DNA from: Bacillota bacterium
Lineage (GTDB): Bacteria; Bacillota; Clostridia; Lachnospirales; Lachnospiraceae
DNA length: 64,000 nucleotides
Reading direction: 5' to 3'
Assembly: GCA_023435645.1 (NCBI GenBank)
Contig: JAEYRK010000014.1
Span: 1 to 64,000 of the forward strand
Positions 43,833 to 53,204 of this stretch are shown in pieces (position 1 is the first letter of the stretch; each line of letters opens with the position of its first letter). Made by a program: the position numbers and the translations under genes. The notes below the pieces were generated by a model. The model saw only the letters and a program-made list of their open reading frames with translations, searched no databases and had not been told where the DNA came from.

Positions 43833-44753
43833 ATGAGGGTTATACAAGAAATTAGCAGGGAGGATACCCGGAGGATATTCCGGGAGGACACACAGAAGGC
43901 TTCCCTTACGGTGGAAGCTGCTATTGTAATGCCGATCTTTCTTTTTTGCATCCTGATATTCCTATATTTTCTCCAGATCATTACGGTTCAGGAGCATATC
44001 CAGAATGCAATCACAAGCTCCGGCCTTACCTTGGCAAGGTATGCCTATGTCTATGAGGATTTTATAGGAGGAGAGGACTTCGCAGCCATTGATTTTACTC
44101 TGTTCGGGGATGGATATGAGCTGGATTTGTCTGATGCGGCCAAGGTAATTGCAGGGGAGAAGGTAATAAAGGGACTTCTGAAGAAAGAGCTGGATATCCC
44201 GCAAATAAACAACTCCTGCATACAGGGGGGCTTTAGGGAAATCAGTTTTTATAATAGCCGAATTTTAGAGGAGGACTGCATTGACCTGGTAGTCCGGTAT
44301 CATATCAAATTCCCGATTTGGTTGTTTGGGCTAGAGAACCTAAGAATGATACAGAGGGTCAGGCTAAGAAAGTGGACGGGACATCAGGTAGCTGCTACCT
44401 ATACGATTGTGAAAGAAGGCACCTCTGAAGGGGAGATCATGGTGTATATCACCGCTACAGGTACCGTTGTTCATAAGGATAGAAATTGCTCCCACTTAAG
44501 CATCACCATTGAGGAAGTCCATAGGCTACCGGAGGACCGTAGGAATAAAAACGGGGGAAGGTATTCTCCCTGTGAGCGTTGCTGCCGGGGTGGAGAAGCC
44601 TCATCCGGGGGAAGCCTTGGAACCTACTATATTACAGACGAGGGGGACCGCTATCATAGCAAAAGGGATTGCTCCGGACTAAAAAGATCAGTGAGGGAGG
44701 TACCTCTATCAGAGGTATCGGACAGACCATTTTGTAAGCGGTGCGGAGCATAG
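43833..44753 (+). CDS. TadE-like minor pilin with two Cys/His modules
   Basis: 306 aa. KASLTVEAAIVMPIFLFCIL is a TadE-type N-terminal helix. A ~170-residue extracytoplasmic region follows. The C-terminus has two copies of a module of the form 'YIT..G...H....CS.L......V..L......C.RC': from ITATGTVVHKDRNCSHLSI to CERCC, and from YYITDEGDRYHSKRDCSGL to CKRCGA. Each has HxxxxC and CxxC, so could bind metal or form disulfides. Function of the modules unknown. Confidence 0.75.
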   Translation: MRVIQEISREDTRRIFREDTQKASLTVEAAIVMPIFLFCILIFLYFLQIITVQEHIQNAITSSGLTLARYAYVYEDFIGGEDFAAIDFTLFGDGYELDLSDAAKVIAGEKVIKGLLKKELDIPQINNSCIQGGFREISFYNSRILEEDCIDLVVRYHIKFPIWLFGLENLRMIQRVRLRKWTGHQVAATYTIVKEGTSEGEIMVYITATGTVVHKDRNCSHLSITIEEVHRLPEDRRNKNGGRYSPCERCCRGGEASSGGSLGTYYITDEGDRYHSKRDCSGLKRSVREVPLSEVSDRPFCKRCGA

Positions 44754-44824
44754 CTATTATGTGGGTATATCACGGTAACATAGAAGCGGCTTCATTGAGG
44801 AGCTAGGTAGCTAAGGAGGTAATT

Positions 44825-45271
44825 ATGGCGGATCTGATCATAAAAGGAACTCTGGGTATTTTGCTGTTGATCACAGCCTTGCAGGATATACGATCTAAGA
44901 AAATAAGCTTATGGATCATAGCTGCTGGGGCAATCATCGTTTGTGCAGGAGCACCTTTTTCTCAAAGCATCCCTATCATAGACCGAGTCTTGGGGACTCT
45001 GGTGGGAATAGGGATTATGATTACCAGCAGGGCAACCGGAGGCAGAATCGGAATGGGGGATGGGTACCTGCTTTGTGTAACCGGCATCAGCTTAGGCTTC
45101 TGGGGTAACATGGAACTATTTGCAATTGCCTTATTTGCAGCTGCGATTGTAGCAATCCTCCTACTGACTCTTCGTCTGGCAGACCGTAAAAAAAGCATCC
45201 CGTTTGTTCCCTTTTTATTCATCTCTTACCTGATACACCTGATCAGTACGAAGGCTTGGCTGATTTCGTAA
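44825..45271 (+). CDS. A24 prepilin peptidase (TadV/CpaA-like)
   Basis: 148 aa membrane aspartyl peptidase, the short form without the methyltransferase domain. The two catalytic Asp are in LQDIRSKKIS and GGRIGMGDGYL (GxGD). Four or more hydrophobic segments. It most likely cleaves the Flp1 pilin and the TadE-like proteins of this operon. AAGGAGG is 6-7 nt before ATG. Confidence 0.9.
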   Translation: MADLIIKGTLGILLLITALQDIRSKKISLWIIAAGAIIVCAGAPFSQSIPIIDRVLGTLVGIGIMITSRATGGRIGMGDGYLLCVTGISLGFWGNMELFAIALFAAAIVAILLLTLRLADRKKSIPFVPFLFISYLIHLISTKAWLIS

Positions 45272-45311
45272 TTAGAGTTGTTGAGCAGCAGGAAACAGAG
45301 AAGGAGGTACC

Positions 45312-45884
45312 GTGAGGAATTATAAAATCCGGGGAAGCTTTACAGTGGAAGCCACCATACTTCTTCCGATGATCGTATTTATGATCTATTCCATGGTGTT
45401 CCTGGGCTTCTACCTACATGACAGGAACAGACTGGAAGGAATTGTGGATGAGGTGCTTCAGAAGGGAGCCTTATCAGCGAAGCATGAGGCTGAGATTCAT
45501 ACCGGTAAGGTAGCGTATGAGAAGATAGGTAATCGAGGTGTATTCTATCTGCTCATTGGGGATACAAGGGAGCAGGAGAAGGAGATAGTGGATTATTTGA
45601 GGGAGACCTGTGAGCAGGGCTTTTTCCTTACGGAGATTACCGATATTCAGGTAGAGGTGAACAAGCATCAGATCAAGATCATTTTGGAGGGAGCGGTTGA
45701 TGTACCAATGCAGAGCATCCGAGAGTTTTTTCATCCGGACCGCAGGATCATTGTAGAGGCAGAAAGAAGTATTCATGACCCTGCGGAGTTTATCCGTATC
45801 TCAGAAGTAGTTCTTGACACTGGAAGCAAAATAAAGGGTATGGAGCAGCTGAAGAATAGAATAGATAAAATATTGGGCAGATAG
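45312..45884 (+). CDS. TadE-like minor pilin
   Basis: 190 aa with N-terminal GSFTVEATILLPMIVFMIYS helix and an extracytoplasmic alpha/beta domain (EITDIQVEVNKHQIKIILEG). TadE-like proteins are minor (pseudo)pilins. The start is GTG with AAGGAGG 6 nt upstream. Confidence 0.85.
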   Translation: MRNYKIRGSFTVEATILLPMIVFMIYSMVFLGFYLHDRNRLEGIVDEVLQKGALSAKHEAEIHTGKVAYEKIGNRGVFYLLIGDTREQEKEIVDYLRETCEQGFFLTEITDIQVEVNKHQIKIILEGAVDVPMQSIREFFHPDRRIIVEAERSIHDPAEFIRISEVVLDTGSKIKGMEQLKNRIDKILGR

Positions 45885-45996
45885 CATGGCTCCCTTCGTG
45901 GGAATCCCCATGGAGAGCAGCAGAGGATTGTTTTGTTGATGAACACCCTGTTTTCCGTACTATTTGCCGATGTTAAGCGGTATCATGGAGGTTGGG

Positions 45997-47550
45997 ATGG
46001 TAATAGAGTACAGTAAGGACCTTTATCATAATTATTTGAGAATAAATGAGCATCCCTATGTTGAGGAAAACTCCTACTGTATCCGGATGCTGGGAGCAGA
46101 AGGATTATACAGACTTCTTAAGCCGGATTATAGGAGACTGGATGACCAGGTGTATTTATATTATGATATTACGGCAAAACAATCCATTCATAGCCTGTTG
46201 GTGAAATCAGCTCTGTCTAAGGCTTCCTTGCAGCAGATATTGGAAGAAGTGTTCGAAGCGATTGAGACAGCCTATGAATACCTACTGGATGAAAAGGACA
46301 TCCTGATTAATCCCGAAACGATCTTTTATAATCTGAATTCGAATAAATATGAGGTCTGTTATCTGCCCGGATACGGTAAGGATGTGAACGACCAGCTGAT
46401 AAGCTTCATGGAATACCTTATGAATAAAGTGGATTATAATGACAAGGAAGCGGTTCTCCTAATCTATGGCTTATATGCGGCGGGGAGAGAAGAGGGCTAT
46501 GCCTTCGAGCATATGCTGCAAAGTCTACGGAATTCTACCCGCTTTCAACCGGAGATCGAAAGAGTGGGAGGTGATGGGGATCCAAAAAGATCCCTGGCAG
46601 CAGTGCAGCCACAAACAGAAGTAAAGCAGGTGGCTGGGAGGATGTTACCGGTCATGCCGGAATTGGATTTTAAAGAACAGGAAGCAATCTGCTATCCGGT
46701 GAAAACTTATCTGGGTACAATAGGCTGCTGCCTGGCAGCAGTATTGGTGTTACTCTTAAGCTTTAATACAAAGCTTTTATATAATTCTCTTGGGAATAGA
46801 TTTGATTTCAGTAAGCTGTTTGCTATGCTATTGATCCTATTCTGTGCAGGAGGCTTTCTCATGAGAAAGCTATGGGATAAGAAAAACAGAATAACAAGGA
46901 TGGTCACACGGAAGGAATATCATGATCCAAGACAGGAGATAGAGCTCGATACACCTCCATTATTAACGGGAAAATATGCCGGGTTTAGAAAACCCATAAT
47001 GCATTTTGGGAGATGGAAGGAGCCAATAGCGAACGGGACTGGGGAGTTGAAAAGAAAAGAGGAGCTGCCTTCTGTCATAAGCTATGTGAAGGAGGCCCCC
47101 TGTGAGCAGGAGCAGCTGTGGAAGGGATATGAGGTTGATCAACAGAAACAGGAGATGGATGAGGAATCGAATGGTTCTACTTGTCTGTTAAACGCAGCAG
47201 AACCGGAATATGGTTGTATCCTAAAGCCCATGGAGAGAACCGGTTATGAGTCCATTCCGATTAAAAATTTCCCCTTTTTTATTGGAAAACTACGAAAAAA
47301 TGTGGATTACTGCCTCGAGAAAGAGGTTGTCAGTAGATATCATGCGAAGATTACCAGAGAGGGAAATCGGTACTTCTTAACAGACTTAAATTCGACCAAC
47401 GGAACCTTTCTGAACAGGGAAGCTCTTATGACCTATCAGCAGAAGGAGCTGAGACCAGGAGATGAAATATCCTTTGCCAATATCAGATACCTTTTTGTTA
47501 GTGAGCATACTCATACGATTGAGGAAGGAACCTTTCATAGCTCTGATTAA
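45997..47550 (+). CDS. FHA-domain membrane protein at the end of the Tad operon (DUF6382-like)
   Basis: 517 aa. The N-terminal ~190 residues (MVIEYSKDLYHNYLRINEH, LLVKSALSKASLQQILEEVF) match the DUF6382-type domain often found with FHA. Two membrane segments (~230-285) follow, then a linker and a C-terminal FHA domain with IGKLRKNVDYCLEKEVVSRYH and LTDLNSTNGTFLN, which reads phosphothreonine. It may link pilus assembly to Ser/Thr kinase signalling. ATG 45997 follows GGAGG by 5 nt; the longer ORF from TTG 45964 is rejected. Confidence 0.82.
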   Translation: MVIEYSKDLYHNYLRINEHPYVEENSYCIRMLGAEGLYRLLKPDYRRLDDQVYLYYDITAKQSIHSLLVKSALSKASLQQILEEVFEAIETAYEYLLDEKDILINPETIFYNLNSNKYEVCYLPGYGKDVNDQLISFMEYLMNKVDYNDKEAVLLIYGLYAAGREEGYAFEHMLQSLRNSTRFQPEIERVGGDGDPKRSLAAVQPQTEVKQVAGRMLPVMPELDFKEQEAICYPVKTYLGTIGCCLAAVLVLLLSFNTKLLYNSLGNRFDFSKLFAMLLILFCAGGFLMRKLWDKKNRITRMVTRKEYHDPRQEIELDTPPLLTGKYAGFRKPIMHFGRWKEPIANGTGELKRKEELPSVISYVKEAPCEQEQLWKGYEVDQQKQEMDEESNGSTCLLNAAEPEYGCILKPMERTGYESIPIKNFPFFIGKLRKNVDYCLEKEVVSRYHAKITREGNRYFLTDLNSTNGTFLNREALMTYQQKELRPGDEISFANIRYLFVSEHTHTIEEGTFHSSD

Positions 47551-47605
47551 CAGGATCAGTATCTTTTTCCAAGTTATTTTTTATAACCATACGAAGCGTT
47601 GTCAT

Positions 47606-47643
47606 AAATCCCATTCTTTTTGAAGATTGGGATTTGTTTTTTT
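47606..47643 (+). terminator. Terminator of the Tad operon
   Basis: AAATCCCA / TGGGATTT stem followed by GTTTTTTT. Confidence 0.85.
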
Positions 47644-47669
47644 CCCATCCGCTAATTGAATCTTCGTTA

Positions 47670-47699
47670 TTGAAAATAATGGCATGGGAGTGTTACAAT
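47670..47699 (+). promoter_or_regulatory. Probable glpK promoter
   Basis: TTGAAA, 18-nt spacer, TACAAT, ~140 nt before glpK. The leader in between shows no structure I recognise. Confidence 0.5.
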
Positions 47700-47837
47700 G
47701 ATGGTAAGCTCACGGTCTTCCTTACAGAAACAAAAGGCGATGGATCGGATGGATAGTACCGATGAGTGCTTAGGGTTGAGTGGATTTCAATGTTTGGATT
47801 GAACTAATTATAAAATAGATAGAAAAGAGGGATCGTC

Positions 47838-49328
47838 ATGAAGCAGTATGTGATGGCACTGGACCAGGGAACGACCAGCTCCAGATGTATTATATTTGAT
47901 AAAGCAGGCAGGATGATGAGTGTGGCACAGAAGGAATTCACACAGATTTATCCTAAGGCTGGCTGGGTGGAGCATGATCCGATGGAGATCTGGTCCACTC
48001 AATTCTCAGTTGCCACAGAGGCGATGGCGAAGCTAGGTATCACAGCGGAGGAGATTGCCGCCATTGGAATCACAAACCAAAGGGAGACCACTGTGGTCTG
48101 GAACAAGCATACCGGTCAGCCGGTCAGCAATGCGATTGTATGGCAATGCCGGAGGACTGCGGACATGGTTAAGGAATTGAAAGGCCGGGGTTTGGAGCCC
48201 TATATCAGACAGATTACGGGACTCATTCCGGATGCATATTTCTCCGGAACGAAGGTGACTTGGATTCTGGAGCATGTACCCGGAGCGAGGGAAGAGGCGG
48301 AGAAGGGGAATCTTCTGTTCGGAACTGTGGATACCTGGCTGATTTGGAATCTGACTAAGGGAAGGACCTTTGTCACGGATTATTCCAATGCATCGAGAAC
48401 GATGCTGTTTGACATCAGGAAACTGGATTGGGATGGGAAGCTCCTTGAAGAGCTGAGAATACCACGGAGTATGCTGCCGGAGGTTAAGCCCTCCAGCTGT
48501 ATCTATGGAATGACGGACCGAACCCTGTTCGGATCAGAGATACCGATCGGAGGAGCTGCCGGCGATCAGCAGGCTGCCCTGTTCGGACAATGCTGTTTTA
48601 CCAAGGGGGAAGTGAAGAATACCTATGGAACAGGCTGCTTCCTGCTAATGAATACAGGAGATGAGGCGGTTAGCTCCAAGCATGGTCTTCTGACGACGAT
48701 AGCTGCCTGCACCGATGATAAGGTTCAGTATGCCCTGGAGGGCAGTGTCTTCGTAGCCGGAGCGGCAGTACAATGGCTGAGGGATGAGCTGCAGCTAATC
48801 CGTACAGCAGCAGAGAGTGAGAAATATGCCACAGAGGTAGAGAATACGAACGGAGTTTATGTGGTTCCTGCCTTTGCCGGTTTAGGTGCTCCTTATTGGG
48901 ATCAATATGCCAGGGGCGCAGTAATAGGGATTACCCGTGGCTGCAATCGGAATCATATCATTCGGGCCACCCTGGAGTCCATCGCTTATCAAACCTATGA
49001 TGTTTTAAAGGCCATGGAGAATGATCTTGGAACCACCCTAAAATCGCTTAGGGTGGATGGTGGAGCCTGTGCGAATCGGTTCCTGATGCAATTCCAGGCA
49101 GATATTCTGCAGACCGGAGTGCTGAAGCCCGAATGCATCGAGACGACTGCCCTGGGGGCAGCATATCTGGCAGGACTGGCAACAGCCTTCTGGAAAGATA
49201 AGGATGAGATCAAGAAAAACTGGGCTCTGGCGGAGACCTTCCAGCCGTCAATGTCACAACAGAAGAAGGATCGTTTGGTTGAAGGCTGGCAGAAAGCCGT
49301 GACACGATCCTTTGCGTGGGAAGTATAG
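47838..49328 (+). CDS. glpK: Glycerol kinase
   Basis: 496 aa FGGY-family kinase that phosphorylates glycerol to glycerol 3-phosphate. Motifs: ALDQGTTSSRCIIFD, GITNQRETTVVWNK, TYGTGCFLLMNTG, VPAFAGLGAPYWD and LRVDGGACANRFLMQFQAD. Length is standard. The gene stands alone: glpF and glpD are not adjacent. AGAGGGAT precedes ATG. Confidence 0.97.
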   Translation: MKQYVMALDQGTTSSRCIIFDKAGRMMSVAQKEFTQIYPKAGWVEHDPMEIWSTQFSVATEAMAKLGITAEEIAAIGITNQRETTVVWNKHTGQPVSNAIVWQCRRTADMVKELKGRGLEPYIRQITGLIPDAYFSGTKVTWILEHVPGAREEAEKGNLLFGTVDTWLIWNLTKGRTFVTDYSNASRTMLFDIRKLDWDGKLLEELRIPRSMLPEVKPSSCIYGMTDRTLFGSEIPIGGAAGDQQAALFGQCCFTKGEVKNTYGTGCFLLMNTGDEAVSSKHGLLTTIAACTDDKVQYALEGSVFVAGAAVQWLRDELQLIRTAAESEKYATEVENTNGVYVVPAFAGLGAPYWDQYARGAVIGITRGCNRNHIIRATLESIAYQTYDVLKAMENDLGTTLKSLRVDGGACANRFLMQFQADILQTGVLKPECIETTALGAAYLAGLATAFWKDKDEIKKNWALAETFQPSMSQQKKDRLVEGWQKAVTRSFAWEV

Positions 49329-49608
49329 GGATATCAGATAGATAGGGACCAATCATGGAAAAGAACCAATCAAAGTCAGGAAAGATTCAAAGATAAAGTT
49401 AATCCCATATAAATTTGGCAAGAATAAAAGATATCTTCTGAGTGATATAACAAAGCTTATCGCAAGTCTTACACAAGACAAACGAGGGCTTGGTAGAAGA
49501 CCTGTAGTGAATTGGATGAACCAAGTAATAGGACAGCATGAGCTAAGAAGTATGATCAAGGTAAGAAGCAGTAAATGGAATGATAAGATATGGATAAAGG
49601 GTGAATGG

Positions 49609-50691
49609 ATGAGAATTATTGACGGGCTGATGTATCAAATGCGAATAAGGGATTTTATTATGCTGGATATTAAGATGAGCGGGGTTTATCTGTACTATCG
49701 GCCGGTTAATCTATTTGCTGACATCATGATAATGTTCCATGCTCCTTCCGGTGACGAGCTTACGGCACAGGAATACGAAAGGATCTTGGAGCATATTAAG
49801 AGTAAGTTTTTTGCCAATGGTTTTCAGGAGCTACATCTGTTAAGTCTGATCCTGACCGAGGATCCGGAACGAGCAAAGAAGTACTGTCTCGATCAGGATG
49901 ATCATTGGATCCTCGACTTAATTTACAGGCGGCTCATGATCTATGAGAATCAGGTGCCGGACTATATGGGACTTAGAAAAGACCTGGAGGAGCTTTTGGA
50001 GAAGGAGGGCTTGATCACGGACATTGAGAGCTACCCTTATCCCGAGGGCAGTTCTGTGGGTTATGGGAGAACAGGACAGAGTCACCATAAAACCAGTTGG
50101 GTGACCTTGTTCAATACCAGCTTAATTACGATCAATATACTGATTCATTTTCTGGTTCATTATACAGGAATCTTCGGGAGTACCGAGTCAGTCTATGGCA
50201 GAGGCTCACTGAACTGGTATCAGGTGAAGGAGAAGGGGGAGTACTACCGCATCCTGACTGCAATGTTCCTGCACTCTGATTTGGAGCATTTGCTCAACAA
50301 TATGCTGGTGGCATTCTTCGTAGGGGATAATCTTGAACGGGCTGTGGGGAAGTTGAAATATCTGTTGATTTATTTTGGTTCGGGAATGATTGCAGGGATT
50401 ACTTCCATCAGTTATAATATGATTAAGGAAGATTATGTCTACTCCATCGGAGCCTCCGGAGCTATCTTCGGAATCGTTGGAGCAATGGCCTATATCATTA
50501 TCGTGAATAAGGGAAGGCTGGAGGATCTAAGTGGACGGCAGATCATCTTATTTGCTGCCATCAGTCTCTATGGAGGCATTGCCAGTTCAAAAATCGATAA
50601 TGCAGCGCATATCGGTGGTTTCCTGGGAGGCTTTCTGCTGGCCATCCTAATCTATCGGAGGAGAAAGACGAAAATTACTACACCTGTATAG
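49609..50691 (+). CDS. Rhomboid-family intramembrane serine protease
   Basis: ~360 aa. A soluble N-terminal domain of ~160 residues precedes a membrane domain with six or seven hydrophobic segments. Catalytic Ser in SIGASGAIFGIVG and His in IDNAAHIGGFLGG; HSDLEHLLNNMLV is the L1/TM2 motif. It cleaves membrane proteins within the bilayer. ATG 49609 follows AAAGGGTGA and gives MRIIDGLMYQMRIRDF; the longest ORF starts at GTG 49507 without a good ribosome site. The 280-nt gap after glpK holds no gene, and no clear terminator was seen. Confidence 0.88.
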   Translation: MRIIDGLMYQMRIRDFIMLDIKMSGVYLYYRPVNLFADIMIMFHAPSGDELTAQEYERILEHIKSKFFANGFQELHLLSLILTEDPERAKKYCLDQDDHWILDLIYRRLMIYENQVPDYMGLRKDLEELLEKEGLITDIESYPYPEGSSVGYGRTGQSHHKTSWVTLFNTSLITINILIHFLVHYTGIFGSTESVYGRGSLNWYQVKEKGEYYRILTAMFLHSDLEHLLNNMLVAFFVGDNLERAVGKLKYLLIYFGSGMIAGITSISYNMIKEDYVYSIGASGAIFGIVGAMAYIIIVNKGRLEDLSGRQIILFAAISLYGGIASSKIDNAAHIGGFLGGFLLAILIYRRRKTKITTPV

Positions 50692-50750
50692 GGCTTACAA
50701 TTTGTTCCGGCTTAGTCCAAAGGCATGATTTCGTCAGAATGGAGGATAAT

Positions 50751-51752
50751 ATGAAGGTTAATATTTATTATGGTGGAAGAGGGCTGATTGAGGATCCCAC
50801 ACTTTATGTCATCAGTAAGCTGACAGCTGTTTTGGAGGAGCTCAGAGTCCACGTTACCAGATACAACCTTTATGAAGAAAAGAATACGATTGCAATGCTC
50901 CCGAAGACACTAAAGGAAGCGGATGGGATCATTCTGGCTGCTTCAGTGGAATGGTTTGGTATCGGGGGCTTGATGCAGCAGTTTCTAGATTCCTGCTGGC
51001 TATATGGCGATAAGGATAGGATTAGCAAATTATATATGCTACCGGTGGTGATGGCTACCACCTATGGCGAGAGGGATGCGGAGTTAACCTTAGTGAAGGC
51101 ATGGGAAATGCTTGGAGGAATTCCTCCCTACAACGGAATTTGTGCTTATGTGGAGGATCACATTGATTTTGAGACGAACCCGGAATATACCAAGAGCATT
51201 GAAGATAAAGCAGAATCCTTCTACAGAATTATTAACCAGAAGCGCAGGATGTTGCCGGTGAGCAATGCTGCAGTGAAGCAAAATCTTCTGCATAGTAATA
51301 CGATTGTACTGACTCCACAGGAAAGTGAGCAGCTGTCCATGTATGTTTCTGATGATGCTTACGTGAAGAAGCAGAAGGAGGATATTGAGGAGCTGACCCA
51401 GATGTATAAGGAGAAGCTGGACAGCGGTGACGGGGAGAACGGTCAGGAATTTATCAAGAACCTGAAGGATAATTTTCATCCCTTGGAGGACTTTGTAGCG
51501 TCCTATGCAATTACAATGACTGACACGAAGAAAACCCTGGTGGTAGAGATTAATAACAAGCACTTGAAATGCTATTACGGAGAAAAGCAGGATGCTGATG
51601 TGATTGCAAAGACAACCCACAATGTCATCAACCGGCTGGTGCTTGGAAGGATAACCTTCCAAGGAGCCTTCATGTCCAGTGAGCTAACTGCAAAGGGAAA
51701 CTTCAAAACACTTCGTACCTTTGACCAGGTTTTTCAATTTAATATATTATAA
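50751..51752 (+). CDS. Flavodoxin-like / SCP2-type fusion protein
   Basis: 333 aa. The N-terminal ~165 residues resemble NADPH-dependent FMN reductase/flavodoxin folds (MKVNIYYGGRGLIEDPT, EADGIILAASVEWFGIGGLM, VVMATTYGERDAE). After a charged linker, the last ~105 residues (LKDNFHPLEDFVASYAITMT, NVINRLVLGRITFQGAFMSS) resemble SCP2/sterol-carrier domains. A lipid-linked or hydrophobic redox substrate is possible but inferred. ATG 50751 follows GGAGGATAAT; the ATG at 50739 is inside that site. It ends 6 nt before a convergent kinase gene. Confidence 0.75.
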   Translation: MKVNIYYGGRGLIEDPTLYVISKLTAVLEELRVHVTRYNLYEEKNTIAMLPKTLKEADGIILAASVEWFGIGGLMQQFLDSCWLYGDKDRISKLYMLPVVMATTYGERDAELTLVKAWEMLGGIPPYNGICAYVEDHIDFETNPEYTKSIEDKAESFYRIINQKRRMLPVSNAAVKQNLLHSNTIVLTPQESEQLSMYVSDDAYVKKQKEDIEELTQMYKEKLDSGDGENGQEFIKNLKDNFHPLEDFVASYAITMTDTKKTLVVEINNKHLKCYYGEKQDADVIAKTTHNVINRLVLGRITFQGAFMSSELTAKGNFKTLRTFDQVFQFNIL

Positions 51753-51758
51753 CCGGAG

Positions 51759-52511
51759 TTACAGTGGAAGCAGAATCGTGAAGCTGGTTAAGTCCTGATC
51801 GGAACTGACACTGATGGAGCCAAAATGTAATTCAAGAATCCTTTTTACGATCGCAAGACCCACACCGGTACCTCCCTTTTTATAGGTAACGAAGGGTACA
51901 AAGATCTTATCGATCTCATCCGCTGGAATCGGTATCCCATTATTGCTGATTTGGATGGAGAGCTTGGGAAGACTCTGTTCATCCCCGGGAAGGAATTTTA
52001 AGGCTACACGGATAAAGTTACCAGGAGAGGTTGCTTCGAAAGCATTTTTGATCAGATTGGAAAATACCTGCTTCAGCTTAATGGCATCACAGGAATAGGA
52101 ATAGAAATATTCTTCACAATGATCCTCGCATTCCAGACTCAGGTCAATCTGCTGCTTCGCAGCTTGAGGCATGAAATGATTTACAGTATTGCCAAGCAGG
52201 ATCAGCAAATTATGGTTCGCCTTATTCACTGTGTTACTGGTATTCAAAAGGGATGCATCGGCCATCATGACCTCCATATCCTGAACCAGGTCCTGCAGCT
52301 GATCCCAATATTTAAAATCCTTTGCTTCAGGATGCTTTGATTCTATGTATTGCAGGGTTCCCTTTATTAGGGAGAGAGGATTGCGCAGCTCGTGGATGAA
52401 TATGGAGGTGGTACGTTTGTAGTCATCGGCAATATTCTGGATGACATCCTCCAGCATGGGATTTTCTTTGACCAGATTAACAAGTGAATCCTGATCTGTA
52501 TCGGGAAACAT
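51759..52511 (-). CDS. Cytoplasmic histidine kinase without sensor domain
   Basis: 250 aa. Starts almost directly with the phospho-acceptor domain: His in SIFIHELRNPLSLIKGTL, then the ATPase with N box FSNLIKNAFEAT, and G2 TGVGLAIVKRILELHFG. No membrane segment, PAS or GAF domain is visible. The form resembles KinB/Spo0A-phosphorelay type kinases. No response regulator is adjacent, so it is an orphan. AAGGGGG lies ~9 nt before ATG. Confidence 0.85.
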   Translation of the reverse strand: MFPDTDQDSLVNLVKENPMLEDVIQNIADDYKRTTSIFIHELRNPLSLIKGTLQYIESKHPEAKDFKYWDQLQDLVQDMEVMMADASLLNTSNTVNKANHNLLILLGNTVNHFMPQAAKQQIDLSLECEDHCEEYFYSYSCDAIKLKQVFSNLIKNAFEATSPGNFIRVALKFLPGDEQSLPKLSIQISNNGIPIPADEIDKIFVPFVTYKKGGTGVGLAIVKRILELHFGSISVSSDQDLTSFTILLPL

Positions 52512-52648
52512 AGTAATACCCCCTTTATAAACTCTTTGGTTAAAACGATAGTATCAAATTTTGGAAGATTATGCAATGTCAAGCGTAGTACAACAATCGA
52601 CATTGGAGTAGCAGGATGAGGCCTGTAAAACAAGTACGGAGGTAAAAG

Positions 52649-53065
52649 ATGAAAGAAAACTGTATTTTTTGCAAAATAATTAGAGGAGAGATACCCTCCA
52701 ATACCCTCTATGAGGATGAAGACTTTAAGGTTATCCTGGATATTTCCCCGGCTGAAAAGGGACATGCCATACTCCTCCCAAAGATGCACAATGAGAATCT
52801 GTTTGAGCTTGAGGATGAGATTGCTGCAAAAGCGTTGGTGGTGGCTAAGAAGGTTGCCCTTGCCATGAGGGATGAGCTGGGCTTTGACGGAATGAATCTA
52901 CTCCAGAATAATGGAGAAGCCGCAGGGCAGACCGTTTTCCATTTTCACCTGCATCTAATTCCCAGGCTTCAGGAGGATCAGGTTATGATGAAATGGACCC
53001 CGGGAAGATATGAGGACGGGGAAGCCGCAAGGCTGGCAGAGGCCATCGCTACACGAATAATGTAA
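52649..53065 (+). CDS. HIT-family nucleotide hydrolase/transferase
   Basis: 138 aa. The catalytic histidine triad is HFHLHLIP; N-terminal CIFCKIIRGEIPSNTLYED is the Hit-like family start with a zinc-type CxxC. Substrates are probably adenosine phosphoramidates or dinucleotides. GGAGG is 8 nt before ATG. Confidence 0.93.
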   Translation: MKENCIFCKIIRGEIPSNTLYEDEDFKVILDISPAEKGHAILLPKMHNENLFELEDEIAAKALVVAKKVALAMRDELGFDGMNLLQNNGEAAGQTVFHFHLHLIPRLQEDQVMMKWTPGRYEDGEAARLAEAIATRIM

Positions 53066-53100
53066 TTTACGAGAAAAATACTACCTTGCTGAATATGATA

Positions 53101-53160
53101 AAGGGCTATCCCGGAACAGGTCATCTGATACTAAGCCTGTCAAGGGATAGCCTTATTTAT
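53101..53160. terminator. Bidirectional terminator between HIT gene and murG
   Basis: AAGGGCTATCCC...ACAGG pairs with CCTGT...GGGATAGCCTT; TATTTATT follows. Confidence 0.75.
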
Positions 53161-53204
53161 TACATAGCCTTATTATTAGGTAGCCTTTTCCTTTGTAGAT
53201 CGGA

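Noticed and set aside
47700..47837. Riboswitch (c-di-GMP type) in the glpK leader
   Set aside because: Some short similarity was considered, but the conserved core and pairing could not be traced.
51090..51662. 190-codon minus-strand ORF inside the flavodoxin-SCP2 gene
   Set aside because: Antisense shadow; the plus strand has clear domain motifs and a ribosome site.
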